Of a DNA stretch of 64,000 nucleotides, positions 52,420-62,759 are shown in pieces. The stretch is from Pseudomaricurvus sp. HS19 (lineage in GTDB: Bacteria > Pseudomonadota > Gammaproteobacteria > Pseudomonadales > Cellvibrionaceae), in NCBI RefSeq assembly GCF_009857815.1, contig NZ_WVVW01000001.1, positions 1,178,001-1,242,000 on the forward strand, written 5' to 3'. Position numbers and translations under genes: made by a program. The first letter of the stretch is position 1, and the number at the start of each line of letters is the position of its first letter. The notes under the pieces were generated by a model, which did not search any database, had not been told where the DNA came from, and saw only the letters and a program-made list of their open reading frames with translations.

Positions 52420-53850
52420 TCACAACACCGCCGCAGGAGCCCCTCCCTCGCCATCGGGGTTCTGCCCTGCCGGCCCCTCGGCGAGAACCGCCAATAACTT
52501 CTGCCTCAACTCACCCGCTTGCCATAAGCCGCTGCCGCTGTAGACCATTAACTGTGGCTGCTCCACGCCCGTACCCAGAGTCGCCTCCAGGGCTTGCCGC
52601 GCCTGTTGCACCTGACGCTCATCGACCAGAAACGCCACCCGGTGTATCACCGCCGCATCCCGCAGCAGGTGGAGCTCCCACTGCATATTGATGCTGATAT
52701 CCGTGAGGTCCATGACGACAGCGTCGCACTCTGCCAGCAGTCTTGTGACACAGGCCTGCCAACCGGCATCCACTGTGGCGACCGGGAACAATTTGTCGCG
52801 GCTCACCGCCCAGTTGAGGTTGCGCAGCACGCGGCGCTGCATCGCCCTCACCAGTGCCGCCAGATGACGGGGCGCCACAATCTTGCGCTGGCGAAAGGTG
52901 AGAAAGGTGAGCTGGCCGTAAAGCAGCGGTATTCGCTGCAACGCTGAGATGCGGATGTTGGCATCCGCCAGCGTGTAACAGTGCCCCAGGGCAATCACCT
53001 CCTCGCGCAAAACCCGTCGCAACGACGCACTCACACCACGGCGATTGAAAGGCCGCAACACCAGAAACTTCAAAGGCTGCTTCCAGCGCAGCGCCAGTGG
53101 CAGGCTGATGGGCAAGGTGACCAGAAAAGGGATAAGGAAGGCAGACAGATACGCGAGGATCATCCCCAGGCCCACCAACCCTATTGTCAGCAGCGACACC
53201 AGAATCCAGATCAGGGCAACCACAGAATTTTCCGCTGCTGCCGCCTCCTGCAGCCCGAACACGGCATACCCTCGCCCAACAATCCACAACCAGCCGACAG
53301 CAACGACAAACAGCAACCAGGCAACAAGCCCGGAGCCCACCACCAAGTTACCGCAGATTCGTCCCAGCCGTTGACGCCGGGCCGGATCAGCCTCTGCGGC
53401 CAGGCGCGGTCGTCCACGACCGTCTGCTATTGCCACCTGCTCCCAAGTGAGGGGCGTCCCATGGTTACTGCGTACTTCGGCCAATTCCCGCAGGTTCTCG
53501 CTGGCGTACAGAACCGCACCGATTAACAACAGCAGTAAGGATGCGCCTACCTGCAAAAGCGAGCCCTGCCCGGCACCATCGTTCGACAATTCCATAACAC
53601 TGTACCCCAGTGCCATTAGCCCCAACACCGTTGTCAGCGCCGACACGATCCAGCGAGGCCAGCGTCGGCCCTGGTAGACCAACCACACAGTCATAGTCGC
53701 GATACCCAGCACCAGGAGGCCTTCGACTTCACCGCCAGCGGCGATGGCTAATAGCGCCAGCAGTCCGAAGGCTCCGCCAACCACCATCAGGCTGGGCAGA
53801 CAGCGGCGTTGCAGTTGACGCCACGAAGGCAAGGGCTTACCGGATTCCAT
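52420..53850 (-). CDS. Multi-span membrane protein with C-terminal Rossmann-like domain, paralogue A
   Basis: The 476-residue protein has four to six hydrophobic segments in its first 265 residues, arranged as two pairs around a cytosolic linker. A soluble domain starts near LKFLVLRPFNRRGVSASLRR and closes with WQACVTRLLAECDAVVMDLT and QWELHLL, then VAFLVDERQ. The alternation of strands and helices and the Asp and Glu in these motifs recall TIR-like or nucleoside-deoxyribosyltransferase-like folds, but this is only a suggestion. Paralogue B upstream shares the domain. ATG 53850 is preferred; it overlaps paralogue B by 14 bp. No function is known to me. Confidence 0.7.
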   Translation of the reverse strand: MESGKPLPSWRQLQRRCLPSLMVVGGAFGLLALLAIAAGGEVEGLLVLGIATMTVWLVYQGRRWPRWIVSALTTVLGLMALGYSVMELSNDGAGQGSLLQVGASLLLLLIGAVLYASENLRELAEVRSNHGTPLTWEQVAIADGRGRPRLAAEADPARRQRLGRICGNLVVGSGLVAWLLFVVAVGWLWIVGRGYAVFGLQEAAAAENSVVALIWILVSLLTIGLVGLGMILAYLSAFLIPFLVTLPISLPLALRWKQPLKFLVLRPFNRRGVSASLRRVLREEVIALGHCYTLADANIRISALQRIPLLYGQLTFLTFRQRKIVAPRHLAALVRAMQRRVLRNLNWAVSRDKLFPVATVDAGWQACVTRLLAECDAVVMDLTDISINMQWELHLLRDAAVIHRVAFLVDERQVQQARQALEATLGTGVEQPQLMVYSGSGLWQAGELRQKLLAVLAEGPAGQNPDGEGGAPAAVL

Positions 53851-55525
53851 GCTGCAAAGCCTCACTCTGCGCCGGCGTTGCGTGTGTGGTGCAACAAAGT
53901 CGGGAAACCAGTTTTCGAATCGCGGCATCGCCATGGCGAAATTCAAAACGAGGGAAGTCATCACTCTTTAAGGATGCATTGCAGCCATCGGCTGGCACGG
54001 CCGCCAGCGCCTGCTGCAAGGTTCGGTTCAGATAATCGCGGTCGGTGCTGCTGTCCACCAGTAACAGACACTGCTCTGCCGGCACATGCGCCGCGATAAA
54101 ATTCAGCTCTTCGCGGCAACCGGCAGCGGCGTCGGAAAAGCCCCGCAGATCCATCAACACCATTTCACCAGACCGCAACAAACTGGGCAGCGCCGATTGC
54201 CATGTATCCTGATAACAAAACAGGGTATTGATACGAAAACGGCCATCGGGATCGGGAAGCCGGTCCATGGCTTGTACCGCCTCCAGCAGGGACTGGCGGT
54301 TACTGACGAATTTCTGCCCCAGTCGCCTGCCGAGAAACGCGAGGAACTGATCCGGCCGCACCGTGCGGGTCGCCACATCGGGCCCCACAATCAACTGGAT
54401 ACTGCCAATGCTGCGCCAGTAGCCGGCAACGGCCTCCAGCAGCCGCAGGCTGCGGCGCCCGAGGGCGAACACGCGCAGGAAACACAGGTTCCGGGGTATC
54501 TGTCGTTGCAACAGTAAGCGACGCAACACCCACAGCATCAGTTTATAAATCCCGAACGCCAGCGGCAGACACAGCAGCCACACCAGGCCACCCAACACCA
54601 GCCACAAGGTATACATGGAGAGGAAGATCAGGTAGGCCGCGTCCAGGTAGAGCGACCGATCACTGACACGCTGGCGACGATGTGCGGCCGTCAGCAAACA
54701 GGTCAGCTGCCACCCCGCCACCAATAACAGCAGCACTACCAGCACCAACCCCAACGCCGCCAGCTCGACCATGCCAACACCGGAGGCGATGGAAAAACGT
54801 TCCAGCGCCAACAGCACCGGTCGGGTGATCAACAGGTTGGTGGCAAACCAGAAGCCGCTGATCAATAGACTGACCATGGCCAGCACCAGTCCGGCAATGG
54901 AACGCACCAACGGCAAAAAGCATAAACCGCAGAGCAGTGTTGGCAGGGCGTTCACGCTGATCCACAACCCCATCATGGCCTGTGGCGTTACCCCGGAGCG
55001 GTCCTCCAGCAGTACACCGCCCGATACGTTTTGGATAGTGGCAGCCCACAGCGAGAGACCCACATAGATCAGAAAGTAAGCCGCCAGCAGTCCCGCGCCG
55101 TGAATTAGCGGACGCGGCACCAGCAGCAGGCAAATGGCTACAGCCGGCCAACTGTAAACGGCAACACCAATGACAAAGCCCGCCACCCCCAACTGTGTCT
55201 GGAACACCGACTGGGCCACCAGTGAGAGCGGCAGTGCTGCCACCAATATAGCAACTACATAGATGAGCGCATCCCGCCGGGGAGCGCCCAACGCCCGGCG
55301 CAAATGGTCGCTGCGGGAAAACTCCCCGGCAATCACCGCGGGCGGGGGGGCAATTTCCATCCCGCCCGATGCGGCTTCCCCTGCGCGGTGATGCATGGAC
55401 CGGGTGACCGCCAACCGGTAGCGCCATAAAAGCAGCAGGGATACCAGTGCCGTGATCGGCAAGGACGCAATCATCACCAACAGCAGGGAAATTGAGAGCA
55501 GTTGTGGAGTGACTTGCTCAATCAT
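53837..55525 (-). CDS. Multi-span membrane protein with C-terminal Rossmann-like domain, paralogue B
   Basis: The 562-residue protein has nine or ten hydrophobic segments in the first 340 residues. A soluble domain starts with CFLRVFALGRRSLRLLEAVA, contains VGPDVATRTVRPDQFLAFLG, and closes with TWQSALPSLLRSGEMVLMDL, CREELNFIA and LLLVDSSTD. The last three match, in order and spacing, WQACVTRLLAECDAVVMDLT, QWELHLL and VAFLVDERQ of paralogue A. The two therefore descend from one gene and may work as a pair. The gene lies 44 bp downstream of the small secreted-protein gene. Confidence 0.7.
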   Translation of the reverse strand: MIEQVTPQLLSISLLLVMIASLPITALVSLLLLWRYRLAVTRSMHHRAGEAASGGMEIAPPPAVIAGEFSRSDHLRRALGAPRRDALIYVVAILVAALPLSLVAQSVFQTQLGVAGFVIGVAVYSWPAVAICLLLVPRPLIHGAGLLAAYFLIYVGLSLWAATIQNVSGGVLLEDRSGVTPQAMMGLWISVNALPTLLCGLCFLPLVRSIAGLVLAMVSLLISGFWFATNLLITRPVLLALERFSIASGVGMVELAALGLVLVVLLLLVAGWQLTCLLTAAHRRQRVSDRSLYLDAAYLIFLSMYTLWLVLGGLVWLLCLPLAFGIYKLMLWVLRRLLLQRQIPRNLCFLRVFALGRRSLRLLEAVAGYWRSIGSIQLIVGPDVATRTVRPDQFLAFLGRRLGQKFVSNRQSLLEAVQAMDRLPDPDGRFRINTLFCYQDTWQSALPSLLRSGEMVLMDLRGFSDAAAGCREELNFIAAHVPAEQCLLLVDSSTDRDYLNRTLQQALAAVPADGCNASLKSDDFPRFEFRHGDAAIRKLVSRLCCTTHATPAQSEALQHGIR

Positions 55526-55569
55526 GGTGATCGCCGCTCAGCAAGCGTCATGGCGCAGGAGCCCGAACC

Positions 55570-56085
55570 TCATGGCGGCAGCCGCTCTGCGGTCCAGGAG
55601 AGTTCATTGAGCACCCGCCCCTTCCAGTCCTTTACCACCATAAAACAGCGGCGTAGGTCGCGGGTCGGAAACTCACACTCGGAGATATAGGAGATATCCA
55701 GCTGCGGAGGATTCTTCCACTGCATCACCCGCCGCCGCGCATCCCAGGTAGCGGGCGGGAGCCAGGTGTAGGCCCCCGAAGAAGAGAAAATCCAGAAGGG
55801 GTAGCCCCGCGCCTTCGGGTCATAGGTGCCGAACACAATGTCCATCGTGCCATCCGGCTTGCGGCTGGTTTCACCGCGGATGTAGTTGCCATCCAATACC
55901 CGGGTATAGGTTTCCGTGTAGGTAATCTTCTGGCGCTGCGGCCTGACCTGGTCGGTTTTTACCACCCAGCTGCCAACAAACAATTGCAGGGGATCCTCTT
56001 CCGCCTGTGCCTGCGGTACATGCAATGACAGGCCGACAGCCAAACCGAGCAGAAGCGTTGCCCTCAAGAGTGGTAGTGTTTGCAT
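55570..56085 (-). CDS. Small secreted protein, DUF1579-like
   Basis: The 171-residue product starts at ATG 56085, preceded by a perfect AGGAGGT. A Sec signal peptide ends near HVPQAQAE (about residue 28). The mature part is rich in beta strands: LFVGSWVVKTDQV, then TYTETYTRVLDGNYIRGET and DIVFGTYDPKARGYPFWIFS, close to the small barrel-like DUF1579 pattern. It probably acts in the periplasm. It lies between the DUF4231 gene (41 bp upstream) and paralogue B, and is likely part of the same transcript. Confidence 0.7.
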   Translation of the reverse strand: MQTLPLLRATLLLGLAVGLSLHVPQAQAEEDPLQLFVGSWVVKTDQVRPQRQKITYTETYTRVLDGNYIRGETSRKPDGTMDIVFGTYDPKARGYPFWIFSSSGAYTWLPPATWDARRRVMQWKNPPQLDISYISECEFPTRDLRRCFMVVKDWKGRVLNELSWTAERLPP

Positions 56086-56126
56086 CACAACCTCCTGCAG
56101 TCGCAGCGCATTCGATGCGGGCGCGA

Positions 56127-56987
56127 TCACTGCTCCCCGGCTGCGCCTTTAGCGTTTTGCAGCACCCAGTGCCCCCGTTCTGCACTGATAATGTTTTCGC
56201 AGTTCTCCACCAACAGTTCGAACCGCTTGCCCTGCCCGCGGTAAATGCCAGCCTTGGCCAGGTACTGGGCAAGATGAGAGCGCAAGTCCTCGCAGGTGGC
56301 ACGATACTTCACCCAATTTTCCTGGCACTTGAACAAGCCCAGCAAGCTGACAATGACCGCCGAACCACCACCCAGCAGAGCCACCGCTGTAGTTGCATCG
56401 CCCAGATACTGCGCAGCCCAGCCGTTGCCGATATCGTTGCCGCTCAGCACGGGCACCAGCGCGGCAAAGATAATGGCCAGGGACTGCCACACCAGGAAAT
56501 TGGCCCGGCTTAACTTCGCCTTGCGGTTGTACCAGCTGATCTGGTCCGGCAGGCGCCCGTTGAGGTACGCGCGCCGCGTGTCAGGCTGTGGCTCATCCGG
56601 CTCCATCGGCTCATACATTTTCAGGAACCGGTATCGGCCCACGGCATAGGCAGCCCCGCCCATCTGCCGGTCGTAAACCAGATAATCCCCCACGCCATAA
56701 TCCGAAGCGCCCTCAAGGGTGGGAAGGCTTCCCGCCTGCTCCGCCTCCTCGGCCCACACCTCGCCCACTTTTATAAAATGCCCCGGGCTGATCTCGCGGT
56801 AGCGATCCGCAAAGTAGTCGGCGGCAACGGTATAGACGTCGCCACCGTTATTCACCAGCCAATCACCGGCACGGCAAGTCTGGGCATCACCCCATTTACG
56901 GTATTGGAAACCATCAAAATCCAGTTGCAGCTGTACCGCTGTAATCGTGTACCCGGGTCGTTTGCAATAACGCTGTCGTGTCGACAT
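56127..56987 (-). CDS. DUF4231/SLATT-like membrane protein with duplicated N-terminal domain
   Basis: The 286-residue protein has two similar N-terminal modules. The first has AGDWLVNNGGDVYTVAADYF and DRYREI (40-66), and the second has VGDYLVYDRQMGGAAYAVGR and YRFLKMYE (99-126). The C-terminal part matches DUF4231: YLNGRLPDQISWYNRKAKLS, a helix at 164-182, a second helix at 201-219, then QENWVKYRATCEDLRSHLAQ and a final helical segment. SLATT-type proteins with this two-helix plan are predicted effectors in nucleotide-signalled defence or stress systems. It is the first gene of the four-gene cassette. The N-terminal modules may be sensors. Confidence 0.75.
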   Translation of the reverse strand: MSTRQRYCKRPGYTITAVQLQLDFDGFQYRKWGDAQTCRAGDWLVNNGGDVYTVAADYFADRYREISPGHFIKVGEVWAEEAEQAGSLPTLEGASDYGVGDYLVYDRQMGGAAYAVGRYRFLKMYEPMEPDEPQPDTRRAYLNGRLPDQISWYNRKAKLSRANFLVWQSLAIIFAALVPVLSGNDIGNGWAAQYLGDATTAVALLGGGSAVIVSLLGLFKCQENWVKYRATCEDLRSHLAQYLAKAGIYRGQGKRFELLVENCENIISAERGHWVLQNAKGAAGEQ

Positions 56988-57288
56988 AGAGCCATCTCCG
57001 CAACCGGATCAGGCCGGTCTGATAAAGGAGAGAGTCACGGGGGGAGCCGTAGTGGGGAATCGCGATTGAAGGATAAATGTCATCCATGACCACTTACGTG
57101 GGCCACGACTTGCCCCCGCTGTTCAGTAGAGTCTAATAGCCAGATCGGGAACCCGCCATTAAGCGGTCTGTTTAGCGGGAGCCGGTGCGGGGAGAAAGAC
57201 CGTCAAAAAGCATATAGACAGGCAGCTGGAAGAATTGTGCGGACTACCCAACCCAGTCAGAACGGGGTAGTCCGCACGTTAGCCATGC
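56988..57288. other. Intergenic region upstream of the DUF4231 gene
   Basis: The left half should hold the promoter of the minus-strand cassette, but no clear -35/-10 pair was found. The right end holds the inverted repeat that follows fghA. Otherwise nothing is seen. Confidence 0.5.
57237..57277 (-). terminator. Hairpin after fghA
   Basis: GTGCGGACTACCC and GGGTAGTCCGCAC are perfect 13-base arms around a 15-base loop, 11 bp past the fghA stop codon. On the minus strand only AATTCTT follows, so it would be an atypical terminator. Confidence 0.6.
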
Positions 57289-58128
57289 TCAAAAATGGCT
57301 GGCAAGAAAACGCAGATGATCTTCGATAAAGGTGGCAATGAAGTAATAGCTGTGGTCATAACCTTCATGACGACGCAGCTCCAACGGGTAACCAGAAGCC
57401 TCTGCAGCCTCTTCCAGAGCCTCGGGTTTCAGTTGTTCCTTCAGGAAGCTGTCAGCCTCACCCTGATCTACCAGCGCCGGAATTTTTACGCCCGACGACC
57501 GCATCAGCACACTGGCGTCATACACCTGCCAGGTACTGCGATCACTGCCCAGGTAATTCCCCAACGCCTTCTGTCCCCAGGGGCAGTTGATGGGGCTGGA
57601 GATGGGACTGAAGGCGCTCATGGCCACATAGCGTTCCGGGTTCTTCATGGCAATGGTCAAGGCACCGTGACCACCCATGGAGTGGCCGGTGATCGCCCGT
57701 TGCTGCGACACCGGGAACACAGACTCCACCAGCGCAGGCAGCTCTTCGACGATGTAATCATACATCTGGTAGTGCTTGCGCCAGGGCTCCTGGGTGGCAT
57801 TGACATAAAAGCCGGCACCCAGACCGAAGTCCCAGGCGCCTTCCGGGTCATCCGGCACACCTTCACCGCGGGGACTGGTGTCAGGGGCGACAATCGCCAC
57901 CCCCAACTCCGCCGCGATGCGATGAGCACCGGCTTTCTGCATGAAGTTCTCATCGGTACAGGTCAGGCCGGACAACCAGTAGATCACCGGCACCTTGTTC
58001 TCCGCTGACGCCTGCGGCGGCAGGTAGATCGCAAAACGCATGGTGCAGTTGGTGGTGGCAGACACATGGGTGTACTGCTTGTGCCAACCACCAAAAGTCT
58101 TTGCCTGACTCACTATTTCAATCGTCAT
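57289..58128 (-). CDS. fghA: S-formylglutathione hydrolase
   Basis: The enzyme hydrolyses S-formylglutathione to formate and glutathione, the second step of formaldehyde removal. The 279-residue esterase-D-type protein has WLSGLTCTDENFMQKAGA near the N-terminus, the nucleophile elbow TGHSMGGHGA (S150), the Asp in LVDQGEADSF and the His in YDHSYYFI. ATG 58128 with AGGGGG upstream is preferred to the start at 58143. It lies 34 bp after frmA and is surely cotranscribed. Confidence 0.96.
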   Translation of the reverse strand: MTIEIVSQAKTFGGWHKQYTHVSATTNCTMRFAIYLPPQASAENKVPVIYWLSGLTCTDENFMQKAGAHRIAAELGVAIVAPDTSPRGEGVPDDPEGAWDFGLGAGFYVNATQEPWRKHYQMYDYIVEELPALVESVFPVSQQRAITGHSMGGHGALTIAMKNPERYVAMSAFSPISSPINCPWGQKALGNYLGSDRSTWQVYDASVLMRSSGVKIPALVDQGEADSFLKEQLKPEALEEAAEASGYPLELRRHEGYDHSYYFIATFIEDHLRFLASHF

Positions 58129-58162
58129 CTCATCCCCCTTCAATTTGGTTGGTGAACTGCGA

Positions 58163-59346
<1,184 letters not shown>

Positions 59347-59417
59347 GCGTATAATCTACCAAAACCGAAAAACACTATTACCATACAGTAACAATAGCCC
59401 GCCAATAACGGAGAATC

Positions 59418-60293
59418 ATGGTCAAGCTGGATGGCATCATTGAATTTATAGCAGTGGCGGAGACAGGAAGCTTCACTGCAGCTGCCCGGCGCCTGAAACT
59501 CTCCACAGCCCAGGTCAGCCGTATGATCTCGGCGCTGGAGAAGCGCCTGTCACTGACCCTGTTCTACCGCACCACCCGGCGGGTATCCCTGACCGATGAG
59601 GGCAACACCTACTACCACCACTGCAAACAGGCGCTGGAAGGTCTGGAACTGGCGGAACAGGCATTGGGGCAGCTGCATGTGGTGCCGCAGGGAAAAATCA
59701 AAGTCACCGCCCCCCACACCTTTGGCGAACTGCAAATCGCCCCGCTGCTGAACGACTTCGTGGTGGCCTACCCGGATATTGAACTGGAGTACGAACTCAC
59801 CAACAAACAGCTGGATCTGATCGAAGGAGGATACGACCTCGCCATCCGTGTGGGACAGCTGGAAGACAGCAGCCTGATCGCCAAACGGCTGGGCTCCCGG
59901 CGGCTGTTCGTCTGTGCCTCGCCGGAGTACCTGGCCATACATGGCACACCCCACTCGCTGTCGGAACTGAAACACCACAACTGCATTCTTGGCACCCTGG
60001 AATACTGGCGCTTCGAGGAGAACGGGCTGGAACGGAATATCCGTGTGAGTGGCAATTTGCGCTGCAACAGCGGACCGGCACTGCTGGATGCAGCCATGAA
60101 AGGCATCGGGTTGGTACAGCTGCCTGACTACTACCTTGCCGATGCCATCAGCGAGGGTAAGCTGGTAACCTTGCTGGAGAAATCCCAATCCGCCCAGGAA
60201 GGGATCTGGGCGGTGTACCCCAGCCGCAACCTGTCGTTTCGCGTGCGGACGCTGCTGGAGTTTCTGTTGGAAAAGATGGCTGCTGCCCCGTAA
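59418..60293 (+). CDS. LysR family regulator of the formaldehyde operon
   Basis: The 291-residue protein has the LysR helix-turn-helix at about residues 6-35 (FIAVAETGSFTAAARRLKLS, TAQVSRMISALE) and a substrate-binding domain from about 90, with GKIKVTAPHTFGELQIAPLL and GYDLAIRVGQLEDSSLIAKR. It is divergent from frmA with 133 bp between the start codons. It probably activates frmA-fghA in response to formaldehyde or its glutathione adduct, by analogy with the same arrangement in Pseudomonas. Confidence 0.92.
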   Translation: MVKLDGIIEFIAVAETGSFTAAARRLKLSTAQVSRMISALEKRLSLTLFYRTTRRVSLTDEGNTYYHHCKQALEGLELAEQALGQLHVVPQGKIKVTAPHTFGELQIAPLLNDFVVAYPDIELEYELTNKQLDLIEGGYDLAIRVGQLEDSSLIAKRLGSRRLFVCASPEYLAIHGTPHSLSELKHHNCILGTLEYWRFEENGLERNIRVSGNLRCNSGPALLDAAMKGIGLVQLPDYYLADAISEGKLVTLLEKSQSAQEGIWAVYPSRNLSFRVRTLLEFLLEKMAAAP

Positions 60294-60335
60294 GCAAGTC
60301 ACACCGACGGATGAACGCTCCCCCCTCCTCCAGCT

Positions 60336-60357
60336 GCCTGTGTTTTCAGGCCTTTTT
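60336..60357 (+). terminator. Terminator after the LysR gene
   Basis: GCCTG-TGTTTT-CAGGC is followed by CTTTTT. It overlaps the last codons of the convergent cytochrome P450 gene. Confidence 0.65.
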
Positions 60358-61608
60358 AAACTTCAAATGCACTGCACACAACGCACGCTGGGTGTAATTG
60401 GCCTCGTATTCATAGTGCCGATTGCCAACCGGACCATGAAACTCCTCATCAATATCAATCAGTGAGGTGTGTTTGAAAATATGTTCCAGCGCAATCTTGG
60501 CTTCGGTCCGGGCAAGGGGCGCTCCCATGCACATATGAATACCCTGACCAAATGCCATTTGCGGCTGCAGGTTTTTCCGATCCAGGCGGAACTCGTTAGG
60601 AGATTCAAACCGACGGGGATCGCGTCGCATGGCACTTTGCATCAGCATGATAGTGGTACCCGGTTCCACTTCCAGATCACCCACTTTGGCACGTCTCTTT
60701 GCCAGTCGGAAATGCGCTTTTGTAGGTCCATCCAGCCTCAGGACCTCCTCAATGAAGTTGGAAAAAAGTTGGGGATTGTCACGCAGGTAAGCCTGGAGTT
60801 TGTGGTCTTCACCCAGGGTCTTCAGCATTGCCACCAATAGTCGAACCGTTGTGTCCTGCCCTGCTCCAAACAGTGTCGCCGCATGACCGGTTATCTCGAC
60901 GATGTCCGGCAGCTCACCACCCGGATATCTGGCATTGGCGAGCTCCGTCATAATGTCGTTTTTGGGTTCACGACGACGTTCATCAATGTACTTGAAGAAG
61001 TGCATTCCGATTTCCATCATCGGATTATTCTCCAGCGGTACATCCCCGCCTATTTGGCCCGGCAACGGACCAAGCAGACTGCAGAACAACTCGTGATCCT
61101 CTTCCGGCACCCCTAACAGATCAGCAATGGTGAGTGTCGCCAGTGGATGACCAAACTGGGATACCGCTTCGAACTTGCCATCATCGATAAATTCGCTGAT
61201 TTTTCGGTCGGCAGCCTGATGAATGAAATCCTCATTCTCTTTGAGACGTCTTGGGGTCAGCAGTCCGGTCAACAGCGCCCTGGACTTGGTATGGTCAGGT
61301 GGATCCTGGGTAACCAGCATGGAGCCAAACGCCATTTCTCCCCGGCATTTTGCAATCTGGTCAGTGATATCTTCACCTTCGGGCTTAAACGGCAGGGGTG
61401 GCAATGGACCGGTAGCAGAGTTGATTGAGGAAAAGGTTTCATGATCACGCAAGACCTTCATTCCCTCTTCATAGCCAACTACTGCAACCACATTATGCTT
61501 CGGCAGGGGAACTACCGGGCCCTTTGCGCGCAAGTATTCAAAATAGGGGTAAGGATCTGCGACCAGGCCAAGTTCATTGAAGTAGTTGACCGTTTCAAAA
61601 TCCATCAT
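60346..61608 (-). CDS. Cytochrome P450
   Basis: The 420-residue soluble bacterial P450 has the I-helix oxygen motif AGQDTT (249-254), the K-helix ExxR (E288, R291), and the heme loop FGQGIHMCMGAPLAR with ligand C360. The size and lack of a membrane anchor are those of class I enzymes that receive electrons from a ferredoxin. No ferredoxin or ferredoxin reductase gene is in the window. Neighbours (TetR regulator, an SDR and a CMD-like protein) suggest hydroxylation of a lipid, terpenoid or steroid substrate, but the ligand is unknown. AGAGGT precedes ATG 61608. Confidence 0.95.
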   Translation of the reverse strand: MMDFETVNYFNELGLVADPYPYFEYLRAKGPVVPLPKHNVVAVVGYEEGMKVLRDHETFSSINSATGPLPPLPFKPEGEDITDQIAKCRGEMAFGSMLVTQDPPDHTKSRALLTGLLTPRRLKENEDFIHQAADRKISEFIDDGKFEAVSQFGHPLATLTIADLLGVPEEDHELFCSLLGPLPGQIGGDVPLENNPMMEIGMHFFKYIDERRREPKNDIMTELANARYPGGELPDIVEITGHAATLFGAGQDTTVRLLVAMLKTLGEDHKLQAYLRDNPQLFSNFIEEVLRLDGPTKAHFRLAKRRAKVGDLEVEPGTTIMLMQSAMRRDPRRFESPNEFRLDRKNLQPQMAFGQGIHMCMGAPLARTEAKIALEHIFKHTSLIDIDEEFHGPVGNRHYEYEANYTQRALCAVHLKFKKA

Positions 61609-62079
61609 TTAGATTACCTCTGAGTGTTAATCCCAGCCTTTTGCCAATCATGCTGCTGAGCTTTTTATTTTCTATTGGGCACAGACTACTGCCCGCAATT
61701 ACAGGAGTCAACGAAAATTAGTCCGCCCGGTCGAAAAAAGGGACCAAAAGGACTATCGTTTAAAAAAGCTATAGATTTGCAGTGCATGGGGAACACAATG
61801 CAATAAGACGCTGGGCCGGAACTTTAGCCAGGTTTGATTGGATGGGAGACGCAGAAATGCGTTTTTTAAGGGGTAACAGCACCCAAAATCTGGCTGCTGC
61901 CACAGAGATTTTTAAAGGGAGTTAATCGGTAACGCCATAACAATTGCAGCAATACCTGCGGGATACCCGGAACTGCTGTGGCCATTCAGGCAAGAGAACC
62001 CAGCGGGTAGAAAATGGCTCCACTGGGATGTTGAGAGGGTTCATTTGATGGTACAGAGGACGTCTGAGATCACAGCCTG
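61609..62079. other. Intergenic region between the P450 and TetR genes
   Basis: The region lacks a convincing gene. Its left part contains A-rich stretches and probably the P450 promoter on the minus strand. A plus-strand terminator-like hairpin sits at 61849-61867 with no known gene before it. Confidence 0.5.
61849..61867 (+). terminator. Orphan terminator-like hairpin
   Basis: ACGCA-GAAA-TGCGT is followed directly by T6 when the last T of the stem is counted. The stem is short but the tetraloop and T run are good. It may end an unrecognised small plus-strand RNA. Confidence 0.45.
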
Positions 62080-62727
62080 CTATTCCAGTGTTGATGCCGC
62101 CCCTACTATCGGCTCAACTTCGTCATTCGCCTCACCGCTTGCCTCGAAATGCGATAGAGAACGCTCAACCAGGGCTTCCACTTCTTCATGACCACCATGT
62201 ATGCCAAGGGTCGACTCCTGCACCAGTAGCCTGGCCAGGGCAGATGTCATGATCGACACCATTTGCGGGGACACTCGCGGCTTAATGCCTCTCTGTTCCA
62301 GGTAGCGGGCAATACCTTCGGTTTCAAGTTCACGCAACCTCTCAGAGTTTTTTGCCAGCTCGGCACGAATCATTTCGTTATGGTTGGCCAGCGCCAGAAA
62401 CTCCAGGCCTATCTTGGCGAATTCGGGATTACTGATCAGATTCCACATTGCACGCAACGGTTGCGGGGAATCGATAGCCTCTTGAAGGCATTTCTTGTGG
62501 GCTTCCATAGAGCGGTGCAGCACTTCCATCAACAGCTCGTCCTGTGAGCCGAAGTAATAGAATACCGCTTGGTGCCTCATCCCGACTTCACTGGCGATGC
62601 GTCGCGCCGTGGCAGCAGCATACCCCTCTTCCCGCACAATCTTTTCCGCCGCAAGCAACAGAGTCTCGCGAACGTCAGGTCGTGGTACGTGGCGCTTTTT
62701 TCCGGTGCTTTTTGAGCTGGCAGTCAT
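62080..62727 (-). CDS. TetR family transcription regulator
   Basis: The 215-residue protein has the TetR helix-turn-helix at about residues 15-60 (VRETLLLAAEKIVREEGYAA, then TARRIASEVGMRHQAVFYYF) and an all-helical ligand domain. The N-terminus is basic. It probably represses its own gene and the flanking P450, CMD and SDR genes. An imperfect palindrome 33-50 bp before its start may be its operator. Confidence 0.92.
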   Translation of the reverse strand: MTASSKSTGKKRHVPRPDVRETLLLAAEKIVREEGYAAATARRIASEVGMRHQAVFYYFGSQDELLMEVLHRSMEAHKKCLQEAIDSPQPLRAMWNLISNPEFAKIGLEFLALANHNEMIRAELAKNSERLRELETEGIARYLEQRGIKPRVSPQMVSIMTSALARLLVQESTLGIHGGHEEVEALVERSLSHFEASGEANDEVEPIVGAASTLE

Positions 62728-62759
62728 TTAACTCACCTGGTGCAATTCATTACAAACCG

